Assembly: GCA_050298535.1 (NCBI GenBank)
Contig: JBNKUI010000089.1
Span: 1 to 64,000, forward strand
Length of the DNA: 64,000 bases
Direction of reading: 5' to 3'
Origin: JABDMH01 sp050298535
Lineage (GTDB): Bacteria; Bacteroidota; Bacteroidia; Chitinophagales; Saprospiraceae
Made by a program: the position numbers and the translations under genes. Under the pieces are notes generated by a model that was not told where the DNA came from, did no database searches, and worked only from the letters and a program-made list of their open reading frames with translations. Below are positions 9,601 through 16,772 of the stretch, piece by piece (position 1 is the stretch's first letter; each line of letters begins with the position of its first letter).

Positions 9601-10348
9601 CGCTATGATCAAATGCCAGATTATGTGGTTGAATACGGTCATAATGTGTCAAGTAATCAAGAGCATTTCTACCACTATGCTTAACATCATACCCGAGAAT
9701 GAGACTAACCTCTGTAGCAGGCGGTAAATCTGTCATTACAACTCTATAGGGAGCAGACATAGATTCGGCATAATGTGATTGCTGGGCTCCCAGATTCCCA
9801 TTTACCCATGCGCCTGGGTCAACAGGATTTCCTGCAGATCCGTTTCTTACCTGATCGAGGTTTGCTGCTGGCGGAGCATCGGTAAAATAGGCTATGGCAG
9901 TCTGCAGCGATTCCTCACCAGTTGCCGTCAGCTCATAACTTGCACCTAAATCATGCATCTCAAATTCATAGATAGCCACATCGGAAAAGCTGCCATTCTC
10001 ATCAGCTACTACATAGGTTACCACATCGTCATGGACAACGGGCTCTTCATGTACATTCAGTTCGACTGTTTCACCTGGCTCCCAGCCAGCACCACTTGCA
10101 TAAGCAATTTGTCCTACCGTATAATCCAATTTGTCGGTAGTAACAGTTGCCTTGTCGAGTAGATTGGAACCTGCAAAATTTGTATCCTCGTACAGAATTT
10201 CATTTAGTCGGCTTGTATTTAAAAACCCGCTGACAATTAGCAGGAGCAAAATTTGCAGAGAATATAAGCGAACCTGAGATCCTTCAGGGTTTAAATTGGG
10301 CAACAGAGGTCGTAGTCTATTGCGACAATAGTGTAAAAGTGTGTTCAT
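6638..10348 (-). CDS. Large T9SS-sorted adhesin with Ig/HYR-like repeats and TPGYWKN domain
   Basis: 1236 aa. The N-terminus has a basic stretch and a hydrophobic core (about 29-43) acting as a long signal peptide. Next comes a DKLDYTVGQ module of the kind that starts many Bacteroidota surface proteins (about 70-155), then an SGRNALDYLTHYDR segment (about 220-250). PKD/Ig-like segments follow, then two 78-aa HYR-like repeats coded by DNA units 234 bp apart (for example 8151 and 8385) and another cysteine-rich Ig-like unit. Around residue 957 a RTPGYWKNW motif opens a helical domain (LAMHLLAAQLNYASG) related to that in the first gene of the window. The last 75 residues are a T9SS type A sorting domain (FPNPAYHEFFLDV ... 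FGRIV). Secretion by T9SS to the cell surface is well supported by family knowledge. Adhesion is an inference. Confidence 0.88.
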   Translation of the reverse strand: MNTLLHYCRNRLRPLLPNLNPEGSQVRLYSLQILLLLIVSGFLNTSRLNEILYEDTNFAGSNLLDKATVTTDKLDYTVGQIAYASGAGWEPGETVELNVHEEPVVHDDVVTYVVADENGSFSDVAIYEFEMHDLGASYELTATGEESLQTAIAYFTDAPPAANLDQVRNGSAGNPVDPGAWVNGNLGAQQSHYAESMSAPYRVVMTDLPPATEVSLILGYDVKHSGRNALDYLTHYDRIQPHNLAFDHSAEEIDPTDGVAGFSEPADHTFDIPTPPVLNSPVGGQPTTSFGIVSAAGEATMSIWNGTITAISYPNTADLSQSQAEQQIQVTFTTAGNPMDDAMTVILAWGGHIGSRQDWGFVNGVPRSAGGISGSPYHMRLKDWNLNNLGQQDRSLSAGAIIPPPDCILDGPEVVCEGEENEYIVDELTGAINPTYHWEILPADSDASFVGGTPSTSVTSATVLAGTEDYTVRVTINSSYGSTSCEIPVTVNPAPPCSITGDDSACPGTSGLVYTGPAGMDYFWSISGDGSIDGSTTSQSVTVDADNVCDGSFTLTLETTLAGCTSSCEKTVTIEDNTPPDAGDDASSTVQCISEVTEPTPPVVSDDCGGTITPSGPVVGGTYDGCEGTVTYTWTYTDCSGISDDWVYTYTIDLTTGPDAGADGSSTVECIADASAPTPPSVDDHCGNAITPSGPAVGGTYDGCEGTRTYTWTYTDCAGNSDDWVYTYTIDLTTPPTLNVPADVTLLCNVSTDPSNTGNATAVDACDNPLDVDYSDDASGIDVCGNGKIIRTWKTIDCAGNMITKKQEITINDCADIELMKTTNGTSSTTDWSFSLWEGPDGFDEVEITTETSNGGVFFANVGPLSASKTYTVCETGIPSGWTSVWMIDRNGDGVINDSDLPVLTPYNPNADDMPSEDLGNRCFDFGAGTSYPLPLDNTIACKLLFEVDNSYPGGDPRTPGYWKNWNTCSGGNQVETAAKNGGTEAGWYILDDIVGEAPGIVWDACGTSNPFTIDNCQQAVYILDQRQQSGKNRKMASDAAYTLAMHLLAAQLNYASGAERCDATDEAIIAAELLLCNLGYDGTGSYLRPKDAEYSYALCLAKALDEYNNGNLCPDGVLTCSMSDAQPATNAVNAITTEEKQSFSDGIDMRIFPNPAYHEFFLDVKGLESQDVLVQIYDRFGRIVREQKVSYYENDRIRMTIPDVLSDGIYYVGLKHQADIKMKPIVITKDAYRNR

Positions 10349-10886
10349 AATAAAACGGCTTTATTTCAAAATAAATTTGTGTCACTTATGGCTGGTAAGA
10401 GCATACCAATCTATGCCTTACCACCATGTCCAGTCGGTAGGTACAATACGTGAATGTCGTTTCTATGCAGGACACATAGAACTCAATACTGCTTAAAACA
10501 GGGGTATAGGAAAGGGGGGTACAGGAAAGGGGTATAGGAAAAAGATCGGCCTTTAGGTGATTATGGACCTAAGCAATTTGAGTGTGTGTGTCTGTAAATT
10601 GCAAACTCTCCTATAACAACTGAGTCTGGGCGAATTTAGATTAAAATGTAAGAAAGGAGTCTTAAACGGGTTTGCATAGATATCCTGGAGGTGTCCATTA
10701 ATCAAACGTTAAATTTGCGGGTTTTTCTTCATAAGCTATACGGATTCGAGTTATTCAATTAGGATGACTATCATCTTAATTTAGGGAATATATCGGACAT
10801 AATCAAAAAATTTGACCTAAAGTCATTACCGTCCAGGTACTATGTTGATCCCTAGCTTTTTAGATAGTGATTTCAACAGCTATATT
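10349..10886. other. Intergenic stretch upstream of the adhesin gene
   Basis: No gene seen. It should hold the promoter of the minus-strand adhesin, but no convincing Bacteroidota TAnnTTTG box was found. It contains the short tandem repeat at 10500-10543. Confidence 0.5.
10500..10543 (+). repeat. Three short tandem units of about 15 bp
   Basis: GGTATAGGAAAGGG, GGTACAGGAAAGG and GGTATAGGAAAAAG lie head to tail. This looks like simple slippage-type repetition in an intergenic region. Confidence 0.7.
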
Positions 10887-11120
10887 TCATAAATATAGCT
10901 TCGGAGAGAGGACTAAATTGATTGTAAGTTCGCTTCCATTGAGAAGTACCAATGATTTTATGGCGACATCGGCATCAATAACAACTGTACCTGCATCAAT
11001 GATCACCGAATCATGTAATGCCGGGAGCGAATCTCCCTCCCAGTTTTTTGGGGTCTGCCAATCATTATCAATGGTCCCGTTCCAAACAGAAATCTGCGCA
11101 AGCAGCACACCCTAAACACT
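10887..11120 (-). pseudogene. 5' remnant of an exported beta-helix-type protein
   Basis: The minus strand encodes LLAQISVWNGTIDNDWQTP, then NWEGDSLPALHDSVIIDAG and SLVLLNGSELTINL. This is the typical start of Bacteroidota extracellular proteins: end of a signal peptide (..LLAQ) followed by a W-N-G..DW..P.NW module and VIIDAGTVVID strands. The signal peptide upstream is broken by a stop and a frame change near 11110, and the frame ends after only about 70 residues. The rest of the gene is absent, so this is a gene stump rather than a small protein. Confidence 0.55.
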
Positions 11121-11246
11121 ACAAAAAATCAGGAAACAGAACCCACACCTTACTACCTTACACATATTCGATTTTGAATTTTGTAATGAAAATCTTGATT
11201 CATGTGTAAGATGAACATTTGGGACACAACCGCAATCGCCCAAAAG

Positions 11247-11457
11247 CATGATTTGTGTAGCGTACCGCTCCTTTCAGCGGTACAGTCCATGCAGATCTCA
11301 ATCTCGGCAAGGTGGGAGTGCAGACTCCCCCAAGTTTCATTTATGCTTCAGGAGTGACAGCATTTAACATTCGATTACCTTCTTTTGGGTTTGCTGGAAT
11401 GAGTCCTCTTTACTGGGACTATATGTTGCATCTCGAAGATCGAGGCTGCGACTTATA
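11247..11457 (+). pseudogene. Truncated copy of the beta-barrel protein gene at 15042
   Basis: Conceptual translation from 11261 gives RTAPFSGTVHADLNLGKVGV, then SFIYASGVTAFNIRLPSFGF and AGMSPLYWDYMLHLEDR. This aligns without gaps to residues of the barrel protein encoded at about 15217-15410 (RAAPFSGTAHANLNLGILGV ... AGLSPRYRDYTLHLGDR). A Gln codon has become TAG at 11258-11260, and homology stops at about 11445. Only about 65 codons survive, with no start, so it is a relic of a duplicated toxin-exporter locus or of a local duplication. Confidence 0.85.
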
Positions 11458-11481
11458 ATTAGAAATGTGGTTAGATAAAGG

Positions 11482-12198
11482 CTACAGACGATTTTCCATC
11501 AGTACACCCAACGTTCGCTCCTTATACTGACGTCCTATGGGTATATGTTTATCTTCAAATTCTATGGATTGTGCAGAAAAGGCTTCTATATGCAGCCGGT
11601 TGACTAGATAGGATCGATGCACCCTGAGAAACCAATCCTCAGGAAGCTTTTCTTCCAGTTCGCTAATACGTAAGTGGGCGATGATTCTTTGATTGAGCGT
11701 CGTCACGCGGGTATAGTCGCGAATGCTTTCGATGTATAGTATATCCTTGAGGATCACCTTCACCAATCGTTTTTCGGTCTTTAGGTAGACGAAGGCTTCC
11801 TCGAAAAGTGGTGAAGTACTGGTATTGGAAATCGCGGTTGGCTGTAGTTGTCCACAGACTTTATTGATAGATCGAAGAAAATTTGAGAAGGAAATGGGCT
11901 TGAGCAGGTAGTCTGCAGCATCGAGTTGGAAAGCGTCAAAGGCATACTCCTTATAAGCAGTGGTTAAGATGATCTTGGGGCGATTCTGCAAGGTTCTGAT
12001 CAGTTCGATTCCCGTCAGACCGGGCATTTGGATGTCTAGAAAAAGTAGATCAATCCGCTGCTGTCGAAGAATTGTACCAGCGTCCAGGGCATTGCTGCAT
12101 CGCCCTGCTACTTCCAGGTCATCCATCGCGACGATATGACTTTCCAGAAGATCGAGTGCCAGAGGCTCATCATCAACGATCAGACATTGCAGTTTCAT
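11482..12198 (-). CDS. LytTR-family response regulator
   Basis: 238 aa. Residues 1-120 are a CheY-like receiver: acidic pair D9/D10, phospho-acceptor D55 in LFLDIQMPG, T79/T80 and K100 in LLKP. Residues about 135-235 form a LytTR DNA-binding domain (FVYLKTEKRLVKV, ILYIESIRDYTRV, WFLRVHRSYLVNR, IPIGRQYKE). It would bind direct repeats upstream of target genes after phosphorylation. The gene starts 2 bp after the stop codon of the LytS-type kinase at 12201, so the two are cotranscribed. Targets cannot be seen; the neighbouring surface-protein genes are candidates only by position. Confidence 0.93.
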   Translation of the reverse strand: MKLQCLIVDDEPLALDLLESHIVAMDDLEVAGRCSNALDAGTILRQQRIDLLFLDIQMPGLTGIELIRTLQNRPKIILTTAYKEYAFDAFQLDAADYLLKPISFSNFLRSINKVCGQLQPTAISNTSTSPLFEEAFVYLKTEKRLVKVILKDILYIESIRDYTRVTTLNQRIIAHLRISELEEKLPEDWFLRVHRSYLVNRLHIEAFSAQSIEFEDKHIPIGRQYKERTLGVLMENRL

Positions 12199-12200
12199 TC

Positions 12201-13232
12201 TTACGTTTTCAAGTCCATTTTCAGCACGACTAAATGGCTGTCCTCGAGCTTGGTGACTCTCAGATGGTGTCGATTCTGATATATTAGATCCAATCTTCGT
12301 TGTACATTTTTCAGACCGATTCCTTCCTTATAACCCATCACATCTTCCTGCTCCGGAGGCACGCTATTCTCTACTTTGAAAGTTAGCCTTTTTTCCTCGA
12401 TGAGCAGATGTATGGTGATCCAGCATTTGGCTATTCGACCGCTGACTCCATGCTTAAAGCTGTTCTCGACGAAGGGAATCAGGATAAGCGGGGCGATTTC
12501 CAAACCCTCGGTCGCTCCGTTCACCGTGAAAGCAATCTCCAGCTTTTCATCGTATCGGATTTTTTCCAGTGAAATATAGTTGTGCAGATAATCTATCTCG
12601 TTACTCAATGGGACCTTCTGATGATTTGCATCATACGACATGTACCTCAGCAAATCCGATAACTTTTCCACGACTTCCGGTGCGCGAGCGGCCTTTTTTA
12701 GAGTGAGTGTGTACAGATTATTCAGTGTGTTGAATAAAAAATGAGGATGTACTTGTGCTTTGAGAAATTTAAGTTCTGCCTCCAGTCGGGCATTGCTCAA
12801 TTCCTGAATATATTTTTCCCGATGATACCAGTACCTGAGTAATTTTAGTGCCAAGGCCAGTGCCAGTATGTAGCTCGCCAGTATGAAGTTGGATAAAATC
12901 CACGTCCAGCTCCACGCTACTTCCATACGACCCTGGTACATCAGATACATCACCCAGCTTTGGATAGAGGCAAATGGTATTACAGCGACTGCGCTGTAGA
13001 GGAAGAAACCTACATATTTACGTTGCAACAGATAGCCTGGAAAGAGCCAATAGAGTACCAGGTACACCGGTATAATTCGGAATGGTAGGCTTATCAGCTC
13101 GTCCAGGATGGATGACCAAAAAGGGGCATTGGACAGTATCGTAAAAAGTAAGAGATGTCCGAACCAAAAGAGGACATGCTGACTCATTCTTACCCATCTA
13201 TTTTTCGAAAACAAAAAGTGCTCCATGTACAC
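12201..13232 (-). CDS. LytS/YehU-type sensor histidine kinase
   Basis: 343 aa. Four hydrophobic membrane helices lie between residues 17 and 135, then a coiled-coil linker (about 138-160). The His_kinase family motif QVHPHFLFNTLNNLY follows, with the probable phospho-His at 164, and an HATPase region with the N-box VENSFKHG (N257) and G-box GIGLKN (304-309). No extracytoplasmic domain is present, so the signal is probably sensed in or near the membrane. It forms an operon with the LytTR regulator directly downstream. Start at 13232 gives a short cytoplasmic N-terminus; Met3 or Met16 are alternatives. Confidence 0.92.
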   Translation of the reverse strand: MYMEHFLFSKNRWVRMSQHVLFWFGHLLLFTILSNAPFWSSILDELISLPFRIIPVYLVLYWLFPGYLLQRKYVGFFLYSAVAVIPFASIQSWVMYLMYQGRMEVAWSWTWILSNFILASYILALALALKLLRYWYHREKYIQELSNARLEAELKFLKAQVHPHFLFNTLNNLYTLTLKKAARAPEVVEKLSDLLRYMSYDANHQKVPLSNEIDYLHNYISLEKIRYDEKLEIAFTVNGATEGLEIAPLILIPFVENSFKHGVSGRIAKCWITIHLLIEEKRLTFKVENSVPPEQEDVMGYKEGIGLKNVQRRLDLIYQNRHHLRVTKLEDSHLVVLKMDLKT

Positions 13233-13425
13233 TGTTGCCCTTGTTATGAGCTAATACCCTAAAATAAGTGCTAGTATCCACTTGGGATACCCCTATAGAC
13301 CAACAACTCCATTAATCGTCAAACGACGGGGTTTTTCGCCGGACGTCTTCTGACTGGCATGCCTGATGACTGTCGATTAGAATGGATGTTGGGCAAAATT
13401 GTCAGCAGATGGTTAGACCGCCCGG

Positions 13426-13433
13426 TAGTTTTG
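13426..13433 (+). promoter_or_regulatory. Candidate Bacteroidota -7 box
   Basis: TAGTTTTG matches the TAnnTTTG consensus and lies 63 bp upstream of the ATG at 13497. The nearest upstream TTG is 24 bp away, somewhat further than usual, so this is a weak call. Confidence 0.3.
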
Positions 13434-13496
13434 AAGACAGGCACTTACCTCCACTACCGGAATTTTCCGCGACAATTACATATAAATAGCAACAAC

Positions 13497-14624
13497 ATGA
13501 AATTGAAAACTCGACTTCATTTCCTGACCCTGATCTGCCTTTTGGGTTTCACGCCGTGGACGTATGCACAACTCACGGTCCCCAATGCCAGTCCGCGATC
13601 GACAGTTATGCAGACGATCGGAGTGACGGAAGTCACCATTGAATATGGTCGACCTAACGTGATCAACGATGATAAAGACCGCACCGGCGAGATATGGGGT
13701 AAGCTCGTGCCCTGGGAGATGACACCCAACCAGATGACAGGTCGATCTTTTCCCTGGCGGGCGGGCGCCAACGAAAATACAGTGATCACTTTTAGCAGCG
13801 ATGTCACCATCGAAGGTGAGCCCCTTCCAGCGGGCAGATATGGCTTTCACATTATCCCTCACGAAACGGGTGAAGCTACCCTCATCTTCAATAAGGATAG
13901 TCATCAATGGGGTAGTTTTGCCTACAACGAAACCGATGATGCCTTACGGGTGAAGATCGCCACCACAGAAGGTGCACCAACCCCTTTACTGACCTATCAC
14001 TTTCCCCAAGTAAGTAAGGAGGCGGCAGTTTGCGAGCTGGCGTGGGAAAAAAAGCGATTTCCTTTTTCAATCGGAGTGAACACCCACGAAGTCGCTTTGC
14101 AACAGATGAAAGAGGAACTAGGCCAATCAAAGGGGTTTGTCTGGCAAGCTTATAATACCGCAGCGAAATATTGCGTGGACAATGAAGTACACCTGGATCA
14201 GGGTATGGAGTGGATCGATCGCGGTATCCTCTACTATGGGGGCAATTTCCCCATGTATAACACCAAAGCCGAACTGCTGGAGAAAATGAAGAAGGGAGAA
14301 GAGGCAACTATGTACAAGGAGAAAGCCATGGCAGTGGGAACGATACGGGAAGTATTTGGCTATGGGAATACCCTGGTCAATGCAGGTGATGTGGACCGGG
14401 GTCTGGAAATCATGCAGAAAAACTATGACAAGTATTATGCATTGGACTATGAAGATGCCACCGACGAATGCCTGGTGAACCTGGGACTGGCCATGGCATA
14501 TGCCAAGCAGAAGGATATGGAGTCCGCGATGCAATATGCGGATATCGGGTTGCAAAAGGCACCGCCAGATCTGAAGGCCGCAGCGGAAGCTTTTGTCGCT
14601 CAGCTGCAGCAAACGGACCAGTGA
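13497..14624 (+). CDS. Exported DUF2911 protein with TPR-like C-terminus
   Basis: 375 aa with the start at ATG 13497, which gives a signal peptide (MKLKTRLHFLTLICLLGF, cleavage after TYAQ). The frame is open to 13359, but that part is not protein-like. Residues about 25-180 match DUF2911 (ASPRSTVMQTIGVTEVTIEY, GRPNV, GEIWGKLVPW, RAGANENTVITF). Residues about 215-370 are helical TPR-like pairs (DNEVHLDQGMEWIDRG, ATDECLVNLGLAMAYAKQKD). The molecular function of DUF2911 is not established; the protein is expected in the periplasm or outside. It is monocistronic, with a hairpin terminator behind it. Confidence 0.88.
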   Translation: MKLKTRLHFLTLICLLGFTPWTYAQLTVPNASPRSTVMQTIGVTEVTIEYGRPNVINDDKDRTGEIWGKLVPWEMTPNQMTGRSFPWRAGANENTVITFSSDVTIEGEPLPAGRYGFHIIPHETGEATLIFNKDSHQWGSFAYNETDDALRVKIATTEGAPTPLLTYHFPQVSKEAAVCELAWEKKRFPFSIGVNTHEVALQQMKEELGQSKGFVWQAYNTAAKYCVDNEVHLDQGMEWIDRGILYYGGNFPMYNTKAELLEKMKKGEEATMYKEKAMAVGTIREVFGYGNTLVNAGDVDRGLEIMQKNYDKYYALDYEDATDECLVNLGLAMAYAKQKDMESAMQYADIGLQKAPPDLKAAAEAFVAQLQQTDQ

Positions 14625-14641
14625 TTAGAAAAATCAGGATC

Positions 14642-14675
14642 AAAAGACTTGCTGCGCTCTGGCGGCAGGTCTTTT
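14642..14675 (+). terminator. Terminator of the DUF2911 gene
   Basis: A 14-bp stem with two wobble pairs (AAAAGACTTGCTGC / GCGGCAGGTCTTTT) and a 6-base loop ends in TCTTTT, 18 bp after the stop codon. Confidence 0.75.
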
Positions 14676-15041
14676 GGTCATGAGGGGTAAAATGGCTATT
14701 CTTTATTCCCAGACACTTAAGGCGTTGAGTTTTCTACGAGTAACAATATTCTTGCTTGGTGTATTGCCGTTTAATTGACGTAACAAGATATGACTAGAGC
14801 ACATCTCACCGTTCATCTCTATCGAACGTATCAGGTCATTTGCACAATTCCTGTGATGCTCTTGCTAATCCCCCAGAGGATCGATCATAGTGACGGTCCT
14901 TATCCTCAACACTCCTCTTCGAACCAATCTTTTACAACTTTTTGTGACTTTCCAATTTTTCAATATCTTACTTACGTGTCTTATAAGTGAGCATTTATTC
15001 ACTTATAGGGACCATACACAACATAACCAACTATCTACCGT
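14676..15041. other. Leader region of the toxin operon
   Basis: No gene seen. It must contain the promoter of the operon that starts at 15042 and holds the inverted repeat at 14982-15007. No clear TAnnTTTG box was found. Confidence 0.5.
14982..15007 (+). promoter_or_regulatory. Inverted repeat upstream of the toxin operon
   Basis: TATAAGTGA (14982-14990) and TCACTTATA (14999-15007) pair perfectly around an 8-base AT-rich spacer, 34 bp before the first start codon. It could be an operator for a dimeric regulator or a leader hairpin. There is no T-run, so it is not a terminator. Confidence 0.4.
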
Positions 15042-16772
15042 ATGCGGCCCCTGATCATCGCTACCTTATGGTCCATCGTGACCCTTGTCACCAACTCTCT
15101 TCGGGGGCAGGACGTAGAACAAGTAGCGGCCGATCTTCAATCCAAATTACAAGACCCTTTCACCTACAGTGGATCCTTTGGCTTTTCGCTTCAGCAATAC
15201 AGTACATCACTGGATGTGCAGCGTGCGGCTCCTTTTAGTGGTACTGCCCATGCAAATCTCAATCTGGGCATTCTGGGAGTGCAGACTCCGCTAAGTTTTA
15301 TCTATGCTTCAGGAGGGACAGCCTTTAATATTCGATTACCTTCTTTTGGGTTTGCCGGGTTGAGTCCTCGTTACCGGGACTATACCTTGCATCTCGGAGA
15401 TCGATCGCTTTCACTGGGGAGATATTCATTCAGCAATCATTCCTTCAGAGGGGTAGGAGGAGAAGTGAATAAGGAAAAATGGTATACACGTTTTTTCTAT
15501 GGTCGATTGCAAAGAGCGCAGATTAGCGACTTCAATGGGTACGAAAGGGTGAATCCCATATTCAGACGATTTGGTTGGGGCGGTCTTGTGGGTATACAAC
15601 CCACTGCGAGTAGTCGCTTTGAAATATCGATATTTAAAGGGTGGGACGACGCCCTTTCGATCCCGCAAGTGTCAGACTCCTCACAGACATCCTTCGCAAA
15701 GGAGAATGTAATCATCAGTCTGGCTCTAGAGCAAAACATAGGCAATCGACTTCGCCTGGCCTTCAATGGGTCAAATAGCGGCATATCGAATCAAGGAACC
15801 CAAGGTGAAAGAGATGTTAGTGCATTCAGAAGCTACATCGGGCTGCTGGATGTGAACCAATCTACGCGATGGAATAACGCATATGAACTTAGGGCTGACT
15901 ACAAGGCTGACTTTGGGACTATCAATCTATCTTATGAGCGAATCGATCCTGGATACCGCACCTTAGGTGCCTTGTTCTTTCAGGATGATCAGGAGAATAT
16001 AACGACCGGTATTACCACTCAACTCTTTAAGAGGAAAGTGACTTTGGTAGCCACCGGAGGAATTCAAAACAATAACCTGGCCGGTGACCGGGCTGAATCG
16101 TATCAACGCTTTGTGGGTTCACTGCAGGCGAATGCTATCCTCTCGCAGAAGGTGCATCTCAATATGGGATACTCCAATTTTTCTTCGGTCAATCGACAGG
16201 TTCGCATATTAGACCCTGCGACTCCTCAGCGCCTTACTGAGCTTGCATTGACTAACAGCAATCTAAGTGCTGGATTGCGGTATACCATAGATCCCCAAAA
16301 TATAGTGTTGGGGCAGTTTTCCTGGATGAGTAACCAAACCATTACGACAAGTGAGGTAGTGCTTGAGCAGAATAATTCGGTGGAAACAATCAGCATCATC
16401 TATAACCGGCAGTGGACAACGAAAAAACTCTCCATGAATATCCAGGGATTATACAATCGGTTTGATATGGCAATTCTTACACAGCGGCAGATGGGAACAA
16501 CCGTGTCATTCAGGAAATCATTTCACGAAGATAATCTACAGACAACTCTGTCATTGGGTCTCATGCAAAATGCCCAGACACACGAAAACCTGGGGAAGAC
16601 AAAAGGAACTTATATTCAACTGAGAACCGGTGCAAACTGGAAAATATATCAGGATCATATGATGCGGCTGGAGGCAGTGCTGCTAAACAACTCGGGTGCA
16701 TCCATCCAAAATTTTAGTGAATCACGATTGCAGCTCAGTTACAGAGCACAATTGAAACCTAAGGAGAATTGA
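15042..16772 (+). CDS. Outer-membrane beta-barrel-type protein, first gene of toxin operon
   Basis: 576 aa. Signal peptide at 1-22 (MRPLIIATLWSIVTLVTNSL, cleavage near RGQ). The rest is made of alternating amphipathic strands with many Y/F/W/N-rich turns and no other domain, as in outer-membrane barrels; the last strands end in LQLSYRAQLK. It opens a five-gene cluster: its TGA overlaps the TTG start of the next gene. By position it may form the outer-membrane channel or anchor for the exported giants encoded downstream, but that is inference. A truncated second copy of its N-terminal region lies at 11247-11457, showing that the locus or the gene was once duplicated. Confidence 0.75.
   Translation: MRPLIIATLWSIVTLVTNSLRGQDVEQVAADLQSKLQDPFTYSGSFGFSLQQYSTSLDVQRAAPFSGTAHANLNLGILGVQTPLSFIYASGGTAFNIRLPSFGFAGLSPRYRDYTLHLGDRSLSLGRYSFSNHSFRGVGGEVNKEKWYTRFFYGRLQRAQISDFNGYERVNPIFRRFGWGGLVGIQPTASSRFEISIFKGWDDALSIPQVSDSSQTSFAKENVIISLALEQNIGNRLRLAFNGSNSGISNQGTQGERDVSAFRSYIGLLDVNQSTRWNNAYELRADYKADFGTINLSYERIDPGYRTLGALFFQDDQENITTGITTQLFKRKVTLVATGGIQNNNLAGDRAESYQRFVGSLQANAILSQKVHLNMGYSNFSSVNRQVRILDPATPQRLTELALTNSNLSAGLRYTIDPQNIVLGQFSWMSNQTITTSEVVLEQNNSVETISIIYNRQWTTKKLSMNIQGLYNRFDMAILTQRQMGTTVSFRKSFHEDNLQTTLSLGLMQNAQTHENLGKTKGTYIQLRTGANWKIYQDHMMRLEAVLLNNSGASIQNFSESRLQLSYRAQLKPKEN

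Noticed and set aside
10878..10900. 9-bp inverted repeat AGCTATATT / AATATAGCT as a terminator
   Set aside because: No T-run follows on either strand and it overlaps the end of a gene remnant; probably chance AT-rich symmetry.
13888..14643. Minus-strand frames opposite the DUF2911 gene
   Set aside because: They lie wholly antisense to a gene with a clear signal peptide and domain; composition is atypical for protein.
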